From Seminibacterium arietis (GTDB lineage Bacteria; Pseudomonadota; Gammaproteobacteria; Enterobacterales; Pasteurellaceae): a stretch of 64,000 nucleotides of DNA. Where the stretch lies: NCBI RefSeq assembly GCF_042675725.1, contig NZ_JBHTJN010000011.1:239716-303715 (forward strand). Reading direction: 5' to 3'. Position 1 is the first letter of the stretch; every line of letters starts with the position of its first letter. Below the pieces are notes generated by a model. The model was not told where the DNA came from, searched no databases, and worked only from the letters and a program-made list of their open reading frames with translations. The position numbers and the translations under genes are program-made. This document shows positions 57,202 through 64,000 of this stretch, in pieces.

Positions 57202-57464
57202 TTTATTCTGCCAAGCACATTCAAACGTTGTTGACAAAATCGTTCCTGCGTATCTAAACTCATTTTCTGCACTTTAGCACGACTTATAGTAAAATTCTTC
57301 CGTAATCGCTCTAACTTTTGCTTAGCTAATGAGGATTTATCCAGATTTTCTTTGATTACATTAAAATAACGCTCACAGCTAGGTGATAATACATGCCGTT
57401 CATTATGAATTACAGAACAAGATGATAATAAAACACAAAATATTACTAACTTAATTTTTGGCAT
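57198..57464 (-). CDS. Small lipoprotein, function unknown
   Basis: An 88-residue protein with a signal peptide and lipobox VLLSSC (lipidated Cys near residue 16), followed by a basic helical stretch (SSLAKQKLERLRKNF) and no known domain that I recognise. It is translationally coupled to the phosphopantetheinyl transferase (ATGA overlap) and lies downstream of htpG behind a terminator. Confidence 0.82.
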   Translation of the reverse strand: MPKIKLVIFCVLLSSCSVIHNERHVLSPSCERYFNVIKENLDKSSLAKQKLERLRKNFTISRAKVQKMSLDTQERFCQQRLNVLGRIK

Positions 57465-57482
57465 AATAATCCTTAAATAATA

Positions 57483-57513
57483 AAAAGGCGTTACTTGTAT
57501 AAATAACGCCTTA
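57483..57513 (-). terminator. Rho-independent terminator of htpG
   Basis: AAGGCGTTA / TAACGCCTT stem, A+T loop, followed by five T on the minus strand, 16 bp after the htpG stop. Confidence 0.92.
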
Positions 57514-57528
57514 TTTTAATTAATTTTA

Positions 57529-59409
57529 TTAAGATAACAACTGATTTACTCGTTTAATAAATGCCGTTGGATTTTCTAATGAACCACGTTCTGATAGCAT
57601 TGCCTGTTCTAGCAATAGTTCAACCCAATTCGCAAATTCATCTTCATCTGCAATATCTGCTACTTTTTTTACTAGATGATGATCAGGATTAAGCTCAAAA
57701 GTATATTTCACTTCTGGTACTGGCTGTCCTGCCGCAGCAAACAATTTTGCCATTTGAGTTGTCATTTGATCATTATCTGTTGATACCACAGCTGGCGTAT
57801 CTGTCAAACGGTGAGTTAAACGCACATCTTTAACTCGTTGTCCTAGTAAAGTTTTTACTCTTTCAACAAAAGATCCAAATGCCTCATCTTGCGTTTTTTG
57901 TTGTTCTTCTTTATCTTCCAATTCACCTAAATCTAAATCTGCTTTAGTAATCGGTTGCAATTTTTTACCATCAAATTCAGTTAAATAGCTTAGCATCCAT
58001 TCATCAATACGATCTGAAAGTAACAAGACCTCAATATCTTTCTTATTAAATAATTCCAAATGAGGGCTATTTTTTGCAGCAATATAACTATCAGCAGTAA
58101 TATAATAAATATCTTTTTGACCTTCTTTCATGCGAGAAATGTAATCTTCTAAGGACACATTTTGTTCACTACTATCATTTTTAGAAGAGGCAAAACGAAG
58201 TAATTTTGCAATACTTTCTCTGTTAGCAAAATCTTCTGCAGGACCTTCTTTTAAAACTAAACCAAATTCTTTCCAAAATTGAAAGTATTTTTCAGCATCA
58301 TCTTTAGCTAATTTTTCTAACATTTGCAAAGATCGTTTAGTTAATGCTTTACGCAACGCCGCTGTAACCTTATTATCTTGCAAAATTTCACGAGATACAT
58401 TTAATGGCAAATCATTACTATCAATCAAACCACGCATAAAACGTAAGTAATTTGGCATAAATTGTTCCGCATCATCCATAATGAAAACGCGTTGTACGTA
58501 AAGTTTTAATCCATGTTTATGTTCACGATTAAATAAATCCCAAGGTGCTTTAGATGGTACATATAACAGGCTAGTATACTCTTGATTTCCTTCTACTTTG
58601 TTGTGCATCCATAATAATGGATCGGCAAAGTCATGACTAAGATGTTTATAAAATTCTTTATATTCATCGTCACTAATTTCAGTTTTTGATCTCGTCCATA
58701 GTGCTTGTGCTTTATTAATTTTTTCCCATTTTACACCGCACTCTTTGTCCTCATCATCATAATCTTTAGTCAACATTTCTACAGGTAAACCAATATGATC
58801 AGAATATTTGCTGATGATTTCACGTAGCTTCCATTCACTTGCGAATTGCTTTTCGTCAGGACGTAAATGTAGTGTAATTTCTGTTCCACGTTCTTGTTTC
58901 TCAACATCCGCAACACTATATTCCCCTTCTCCAGCAGACTCCCATAACACGCCTTTTGACACAGGCTCACCTGCTGCACGACTCTTGACCGTCACTTTAT
59001 CTGATACTATAAATGCAGAATAAAATCCTACTCCAAATTGACCAATTAATTGACTATCCTTAGCTTGATCACTACCAAGTGCGGTCAAAAATTCTTTTGT
59101 TCCTGACTTCGCAATTGTACCTAAATGATCAATTGCTTGCTCACGTGTCATACCAATACCATTATCACTAATAGTAATAGTGCCCTTTTCTTCATCAAAA
59201 CTGATCCGCACTTTTAGATCACCATCACCTTCATAAAGTTCGGGCTCAGACAATGCTTTGAATCTTAGCTTATCTGCTGCATCAGAAGCGTTAGAAATTA
59301 GCTCACGTAGAAAAATTTCTTTATTAGAATAAAGAGAATGAATCATCAGTTGCAAAAGTTGCTTTACTTCTGATTGAAAACCCCTAGTTTCTTGATTATT
59401 GCTCATCAT
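57529..59409 (-). CDS. htpG: Chaperone HtpG (bacterial Hsp90)
   Basis: A 626-residue Hsp90 with the N-terminal ATPase (YSNKEIFLRELISNASDAADK, ISDNGIGMT, GQFGVGFYS), the middle domain with the catalytic arginine region (PLNVSREILQ) and a C-terminal dimerisation domain. Heat-shock chaperone in the cytoplasm. A sigma-32-like promoter lies upstream. AAGGA precedes the ATG pair. Confidence 0.97.
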   Translation of the reverse strand: MMSNNQETRGFQSEVKQLLQLMIHSLYSNKEIFLRELISNASDAADKLRFKALSEPELYEGDGDLKVRISFDEEKGTITISDNGIGMTREQAIDHLGTIAKSGTKEFLTALGSDQAKDSQLIGQFGVGFYSAFIVSDKVTVKSRAAGEPVSKGVLWESAGEGEYSVADVEKQERGTEITLHLRPDEKQFASEWKLREIISKYSDHIGLPVEMLTKDYDDEDKECGVKWEKINKAQALWTRSKTEISDDEYKEFYKHLSHDFADPLLWMHNKVEGNQEYTSLLYVPSKAPWDLFNREHKHGLKLYVQRVFIMDDAEQFMPNYLRFMRGLIDSNDLPLNVSREILQDNKVTAALRKALTKRSLQMLEKLAKDDAEKYFQFWKEFGLVLKEGPAEDFANRESIAKLLRFASSKNDSSEQNVSLEDYISRMKEGQKDIYYITADSYIAAKNSPHLELFNKKDIEVLLLSDRIDEWMLSYLTEFDGKKLQPITKADLDLGELEDKEEQQKTQDEAFGSFVERVKTLLGQRVKDVRLTHRLTDTPAVVSTDNDQMTTQMAKLFAAAGQPVPEVKYTFELNPDHHLVKKVADIADEDEFANWVELLLEQAMLSERGSLENPTAFIKRVNQLLS

Positions 59410-59451
59410 TTTTTCCTTATCTATCTTATAAAATTCAGTCTAATGACTCTG

Positions 59452-59479
59452 ATATAGGTATTAAAAGTAAAATTTCAAG
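59452..59479 (-). promoter_or_regulatory. Sigma-32 (heat-shock) promoter of htpG
   Basis: On the minus strand CTTGAAA (59473-59479), a 14-bp spacer and CCTATAT (59452-59458), close to the sigma-32 consensus CTTGAAA / CCCCATnT; the transcript would start about 37 nt before the htpG ATG. Confidence 0.75.
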
Positions 59480-59594
59480 TTTTGAGTTAACAAAGTAATA
59501 AATTTTTATCTATTTCACTTATCTAAAATATTCGATTAAAAATCACCGCACTTTTGACTTTGCTTTAACTAAACATTATTTATTTTAAAAATAA

Positions 59595-59652
59595 AAACGC
59601 CTCTCTTGGTTAGATAAAATTAACTTTTTATCACAACCAAAGAGAAACGCTT
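59595..59652 (-). terminator. Large hairpin terminator of the ibpA-like gene
   Basis: A long, imperfect stem of about 25 bp (arms 59595-59619 and 59625-59652) with a run of five T on the minus strand, 45 bp after the toxin gene stop. It is unusually long for a terminator in this window. Confidence 0.8.
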
Positions 59653-59698
59653 ATTACTCTATCTTAAGATTAAAGTGATTTAATTCAATCAGATAATC

Positions 59699-62600
59699 TT
59701 ATTTAACATTTTTCTTGTAATTAACTACATTAAAAAAACGTTTTCCTTCCTGTTTCCCAGCATACCCACTTTTTTGCCAAAATGCATTTTTTAGCCAATT
59801 TTCAAATTGTTGGTGAGTTGGGAAAGTCATTTCACCAAAATTTGGATCAAAGAAAATCACTTTTGAACCATCAATCGCAGCAGATACTGTATGAGATCCA
59901 CCTTCAAGATTGATAGAAATTTTCTTAACCCCATTGGTTTCATTACCTGTATCTAAAATAGCTTTTACTAATGAGGAAACATCATTTTTAGAAACAGTCC
60001 CCGAAACTTCATCACGACGAGTGAAATCTGCAACGCTTCTTTCTTTAGGAACCACGCCTTGTTCTTGTAACCAATTATCTGTTAGCTTGAACTGCTGAGT
60101 TGCACTACCACTATTAATAAATTCAGTTTGAAGTTTTTTAATAGAATCAATAGTTTCTTTCTTTAAATGCCCTTTTTTACCTCCTTCATAAAGGGTATTA
60201 AAGAAATTTTCATCAGTGGGATTAACATTTTTTGCAATCCAATGAGCACAAGTGGATTCACATACTCCATTTTGTGTTTCAACATGTTTAACAATTTCTT
60301 TATAAATTTCACCTTTTGATTGAGCAAATTTAAAGCTTACTTCTCCGCCGAACTCTTCAACAGAGGAACGTACAGCATTAATTTTACTCTTCACTTTCAA
60401 AGGTTGAAATTGATCTTGAATGCGTTGCAATACTGTGCGAGGCTGTTCAACGAGATCCTTATTCGCCACTAATTCGCTAATAGGTTTAGCTACTACTGCT
60501 TCAGTTGCAACTACATCTTGTCTAGCCAATTTAATATTTCCATCTCCAAATCCTGTAGGACTTTCTATTCTACTTTCTCCCAAAGTTGCAGAAGTGCGGT
60601 CAATTTCCGTCGAGTTTTGTGGAGATACTTCCATCGACTCAGCTATCCCACCTTTTTTCACCAACTCTTTCAAAAACTCTTGCACTACCTCACTACTTGT
60701 TGCTGATTTAGTCGAAGCTTTAGTTTGTGGAATTATTTGTGGTTCAAATTCATCACTAAACTTAGTGAATGCAGGGTAACCAGCATCAAGTAAAATTTTA
60801 TTTACAATAACACGAGCCATACGACCATTCCCTTCCGCAAATGGGTGATAGGCAATCAAACGCTGATACACTAATGCACTCAATACGCTTGGTTCAACGC
60901 CTTGAGCTTTCGCTTGATTAATAAAGTCAACCGTCTCTGCCAATTGAATTTTAGCCGCTTGTGGACTAGAAAATACTGCATTTTCTTTAGTTAAATTCTC
61001 TTTTTTGTAAAGTAAACGAGCTTCCCCTTCATCTGGACGTAATCCATAATTAAGCTTCTCTATCATTTCTACTGACAAAGGTTTACCTTGACTGCTTTGT
61101 AGGAACTCCTCTATTGCAACTTTCAGCTGTTCTTTCAATTCAGGCGTACGTTGAATCGTTTTTGATGTTGCCGCCAACGCTTCAGTAATTTCTGTTGTTT
61201 TTGTAGAAATATCCTCAACAACTTGCGTTCTCGGTAATTTTTTCACTAGCTGTTGAATTTCTAAAAATTCATCAGTTGAAGGTTGAAACGTTATTGCCTT
61301 ATTAATACGACTTTCTACTTTTTTAGCCCCTTCTGTAAGAATGTCATCAAATTCAGGTAAATGAGACATTTGTTTAACTGTTGATTCAGGAATCGATTTT
61401 TTCGAAATTTCTCTTGCCTCATCTAAAAATTTATCATTTTTCAATACATTATCTTCAAACTTGGCATTTCGATCACTTTCCAAAGAAATCAATTCTTTTA
61501 GATTCAACTTATCTTCTAACCCTTCATAGTTCGGTGTATCCACAGAATCATCTTTTTTCAAAGGTTTGGCATTAGCACCTGTGAAGAATTGTTTAACTCG
61601 TTGAAGAAGACCAACTTTTTCCTCTTGTTCACCTTTAGCTTTGGGTGCTTCTTTTACTTTTTTATTTCCACCAGCAGCATTTTGTAACTCTGTTGCAACA
61701 GCCGATAAATCTGCTACCTCACTTTTTACTGTATCTGATTTTAAATTTAACTCTGTTCCGCTAACTTCACTTTGTGGTGACTGTTTCGCAACGAGTGTAT
61801 CTACAGATTGAGTGTCTTTAATATCAGTAGTATTTTCAGGTTCTGCTGTATTCACCGTTACTGTTCGCTGTGCTTGATTATTTCCATCTTCTTGCGGTAA
61901 AGATTTTTTACTTAATTCAGTTAAAAACTCTTTCACTACTTCACTGCTTGTCGCTGATTTAGCTGTCGCTTTTGTTTGTGGGATAATCTGCGTTTCAAAC
62001 TCAGAGCTAAATTTAGTAAACGGTGGATAGCCCGCTTCAAGTAAAATTTTATTTACTATAACTCGAGCCATACGACCATTCCCTTCCGCAAATGGATGGT
62101 AAGCAATTAAGCGTTGATACACTAACCCAGCTAAAACACTTGGTTCTACATTTTGCTTTCTCGCTTGATTGATAAAATCTACTGTTTCATTTAATTGAAT
62201 TTTAGCTGCTTGTGGACTAGAGAATACTGCATTTTCCTTAGTTAAGTTCTCTTTTTTATACAACAATCGATCGTTGCCTTCATCTGGACGTAATCCATAA
62301 TTCAGTTTCTCTATCATTTCTACAGTTAAGTCTTTGCCCTGACTATTCTTTAAGAACTCTTCAACAGCACCTTGAATTTCTTCTTTCAATTTTGGATTAC
62401 GTTGAATTGTCTTAGAAGTATCTGCTAAAGCTTCTGTAATAGCTGTCGTTTTTTCACTTAGTTCTTCTACAACATTTCCTTTTTGTAGATTTTTTACTAA
62501 CCCTTGAATTTCATTAAATTCATCAATAGAAGGTTTAAAAGTTAAAGCATCATTGATGCGTTTTTCTACTTTTTTGGCTCCCTCTGTTAATATCTCATCA

Positions 62601-64000
62601 AACTCAGGAGAATTTCCCATCTGTTTAATTGTTGATTCAGGAATATATTTTTTAGCAATTTCTCTAGCTTCTGCTAAAAATTCAGGATTTTTCAATACAT
62701 TCTCTTCGAAAGAAGAAGAACGAGTATTTTCCAACGCTAACAAGTTTTTCAAGTTTATATCATCTTCCAAACCGTCATAATTGAATTTAGAAATGCTGTC
62801 TTCATCAGAATTCATTTTCTTAGCCTGTGATTGATTTGACTTGGCAAAAAAGAAGTCTTTCACTTTTGCAAACCAAGATTTATTTTCTGACTTTCTTGTT
62901 TCTACGGTATTCGGCGTAGCACTTCCAGCTTCTTCAGCTTTCTGTTTTTGATTGCCATTATTATTACGATTACTTTCCGCTAGCGTTTTTCTTACTGTAT
63001 TTAGTGACTCTGTAGATTCTTGAGTCTCTACTTGGACAGTTAAATCTGATGATCTTGCAGGTAGTGCTGGTGGCACTTCTTCTTCATCATTTTTTACTTT
63101 AGCAATCAAACCTTGACTAGCTTCATCTCCTCTTAATTTAGCCTTTGCTCTACCCTCAGGAGTTTTATCCAACTGTGCATAAATAGGCTCAACAGTATCT
63201 ACAACTGCTTTTATAGTGCCTGTTTGTTCTGCTAAATTGGACTGCACTTTTGGCTCACTAGATTCTTCTGCATCTCCTAATATAGCGCGTTTAGAACGTT
63301 TAGAGCGTAAAGAAGGCTTTTCCTCAGTACTTTTTACTACCGTTGGAATCGTTTCATAATCACCTTCACTATCAAGTGATGAGACTCTTGGAGCCAAAGG
63401 CTGATTTCCAATCTCAGCATAATCGCCATTATCGCTCACAGGTGTTTTGGAAGCGTCTTCTGGTATTGTAGGTAAAGCTCGTCTTGCCTTACTTGCTATA
63501 CTGTTGATTTCCTCATAAATATGATCCGCTAAGTCTGCTCCCTCATCTAATCGGGATCTCATCTCAAATGGAAGCTCTGGTAAAGCATCCGCAGGGTTGC
63601 GTGTTTTCGATGTTATCTCAGAATAAATTTCATTACTAACTTCTTCCACTTTATTTAAAAGTTTTTTAACTGTTGGTAATTCTGGTAACGGATCATTAGT
63701 TCCTCTTCTTACTGTATTATAAAGAGGATTATCTACCATACCCCCATCAAGTGCGGTTCTATTTTGAGATATTTTACTGTAAAGATTATCACTTAACGTA
63801 CTATAAGGTCCCGTTCCTACTTCTTCGTAAATATGTTCCGCTAGTGCTTTTGATTTACGTGCTATATCGGAGTTGACATCACCTACAGTGCTGTAAGTTT
63901 CATTATCACCTTGTGAAACTTTCGTTCTAGTATTTACTTCACTTAACGTACTATAAGGTCCCGCTCCCACTTCTTCGTAAATATGTTCCGCTAGTGCTTT
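59699..64000 (-). CDS. ibpA: IbpA-like secreted toxin: tyrosine-motif repeats, two Fic domains, YopT-like cysteine protease (partial)
   Basis: The frame runs to the window edge, so the 1,433 residues seen are the C-terminal part of a larger protein. The first 275 residues hold twelve YxxPhi motifs (e.g. HIYEEV, PYSTLS, EPIYAQL) and proline-rich stretches (LPELP, PPALPAR). Two Fic domains follow, each with HPFAEGNGR (residues 635-643 and 1052-1060, counted from the edge), within repeated units that are near-duplicates. A C58/YopT-like protease closes the protein: Cys1247 (GVCESTCAHW), His1370 (GGSHTVS), Asp1385 (FFDPNFGE). In H. somni IbpA the Fic domains AMPylate Rho GTPases and cause cell rounding. 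The large N-terminal secretion part and its transporter gene lie outside. A hairpin terminator follows. Confidence 0.92.
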   Translation of the reverse strand, partial: KALAEHIYEEVGAGPYSTLSEVNTRTKVSQGDNETYSTVGDVNSDIARKSKALAEHIYEEVGTGPYSTLSDNLYSKISQNRTALDGGMVDNPLYNTVRRGTNDPLPELPTVKKLLNKVEEVSNEIYSEITSKTRNPADALPELPFEMRSRLDEGADLADHIYEEINSIASKARRALPTIPEDASKTPVSDNGDYAEIGNQPLAPRVSSLDSEGDYETIPTVVKSTEEKPSLRSKRSKRAILGDAEESSEPKVQSNLAEQTGTIKAVVDTVEPIYAQLDKTPEGRAKAKLRGDEASQGLIAKVKNDEEEVPPALPARSSDLTVQVETQESTESLNTVRKTLAESNRNNNGNQKQKAEEAGSATPNTVETRKSENKSWFAKVKDFFFAKSNQSQAKKMNSDEDSISKFNYDGLEDDINLKNLLALENTRSSSFEENVLKNPEFLAEAREIAKKYIPESTIKQMGNSPEFDEILTEGAKKVEKRINDALTFKPSIDEFNEIQGLVKNLQKGNVVEELSEKTTAITEALADTSKTIQRNPKLKEEIQGAVEEFLKNSQGKDLTVEMIEKLNYGLRPDEGNDRLLYKKENLTKENAVFSSPQAAKIQLNETVDFINQARKQNVEPSVLAGLVYQRLIAYHPFAEGNGRMARVIVNKILLEAGYPPFTKFSSEFETQIIPQTKATAKSATSSEVVKEFLTELSKKSLPQEDGNNQAQRTVTVNTAEPENTTDIKDTQSVDTLVAKQSPQSEVSGTELNLKSDTVKSEVADLSAVATELQNAAGGNKKVKEAPKAKGEQEEKVGLLQRVKQFFTGANAKPLKKDDSVDTPNYEGLEDKLNLKELISLESDRNAKFEDNVLKNDKFLDEAREISKKSIPESTVKQMSHLPEFDDILTEGAKKVESRINKAITFQPSTDEFLEIQQLVKKLPRTQVVEDISTKTTEITEALAATSKTIQRTPELKEQLKVAIEEFLQSSQGKPLSVEMIEKLNYGLRPDEGEARLLYKKENLTKENAVFSSPQAAKIQLAETVDFINQAKAQGVEPSVLSALVYQRLIAYHPFAEGNGRMARVIVNKILLDAGYPAFTKFSDEFEPQIIPQTKASTKSATSSEVVQEFLKELVKKGGIAESMEVSPQNSTEIDRTSATLGESRIESPTGFGDGNIKLARQDVVATEAVVAKPISELVANKDLVEQPRTVLQRIQDQFQPLKVKSKINAVRSSVEEFGGEVSFKFAQSKGEIYKEIVKHVETQNGVCESTCAHWIAKNVNPTDENFFNTLYEGGKKGHLKKETIDSIKKLQTEFINSGSATQQFKLTDNWLQEQGVVPKERSVADFTRRDEVSGTVSKNDVSSLVKAILDTGNETNGVKKISINLEGGSHTVSAAIDGSKVIFFDPNFGEMTFPTHQQFENWLKNAFWQKSGYAGKQEGKRFFNVVNYKKNVK
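60640..62820 (-). repeat. Tandem duplication of the Fic unit (DR1 and DR2)
   Basis: Two long segments (about 61900-62820 and 60640-61560) encode closely similar units: YGLxD / NLLLALE-type linker, REI(A/S)KKxIPEST, MIEKLNYGLRPDEG, KKENLTKENAVFSSPQAAKIQL and HPFAEGNGRMARVIVNKILL. Many of these stretches are identical at the DNA level, which suggests a duplication kept alike by recombination. Confidence 0.88.
63791..64000 (-). repeat. Direct repeat of 60 bp, period 150 bp, in the toxin gene
   Basis: Bases 63791-63850 and 63941-64000 are identical except for two substitutions and encode ALAEHIYEEVG(A/T)GPYSTLS. The start of the second copy coincides with the window edge, so more units may lie beyond it. 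Each unit carries two phosphorylatable tyrosine motifs. Confidence 0.9.

Noticed and set aside
59595..59652. Long hairpin as an integron attC site
   Set aside because: No integrase or cassette context; it has a T run and the place of a terminator.
63791..64000. Repeats at the right edge as a CRISPR array
   Set aside because: They lie in frame inside a coding sequence, are 60 bp long with a 90-bp interval, and no cas genes are near.

Overview
The window is chromosomal DNA of a low-GC member of the Pasteurellaceae. The 9-base DNA-uptake signal AAGTGCGGT and its complement recur dozens of times on both strands, and the core proteins read like Haemophilus/Pasteurella orthologues. The last gene, running off the right edge, encodes an exported toxin with repeated tyrosine motifs, two Fic domains and a YopT-like cysteine protease. 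That architecture is known from IbpA of Histophilus somni, so H. somni (or a very close relative) is the best guess. This is inference from reading; no database search was run.

Layout. 1-832: 3' end of a Slam-like outer-membrane protein gene. 849-8270 (minus): a complete formate-dependent nitrite reductase operon, nrfABCD followed by the cytochrome c maturation genes nrfE, a thioredoxin (dsbE/nrfX type) and an nrfF/nrfG-type fusion. 8590-10206 (minus): trxA, with an unusual CSPC active site, and metB. 10519-10794: tRNA-Gly, tRNA-Cys and tRNA-Leu. 10856-13412: decayed left end of an ICEHin1056-type integrative element next to tRNA-Leu (parA, dnaB and parB, all broken). 13404-16712: gmhB and the methionine importer metNIQ with a MetJ operator. 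16778-23127: an MFS transporter, glmS, HU, yjaG, hemE and nudC. 23318-33136: the rplJ-rplL-rpoB-rpoC transcription unit with its L10 leader and an attenuator-like hairpin. 33223-37135: dppBCDF. 37530-49029: housekeeping genes trmB, yggL, corA, yggT, yggU, a GNAT gene, tpiA, waaA, coaD, a UPF0045 gene, ileS, lspA and ispH. 49121-51153: an MHS-type transporter and a degraded IS3-family remnant. 51358-59409: hpt, a probable iron-regulated small RNA, pmbA, darP, hflKC, a phosphopantetheinyl transferase, a small lipoprotein and htpG. 59699-64000: the ibpA-like toxin gene.

How the genes work together. The nrf genes allow anaerobic respiration on nitrite, with an FNR-like site upstream. metB and metNIQ cover methionine synthesis and uptake. 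dppBCDF has no adjacent binding-protein gene, as in H. influenzae. The accessory content (Slam-like protein, ICE relic, IS relic, ibpA) is what would mark a host-adapted pathogen.

The two most rewarding regions are the 140-bp gap between pmbA and hpt and the ibpA end. The gap holds a Fur-box, a near-consensus sigma-70 promoter, about 130 nt of RNA and a strong terminator. The ibpA end carries twelve YxxPhi tyrosine motifs in about 275 residues, part of them in a 150-bp repeat that reaches the window edge.
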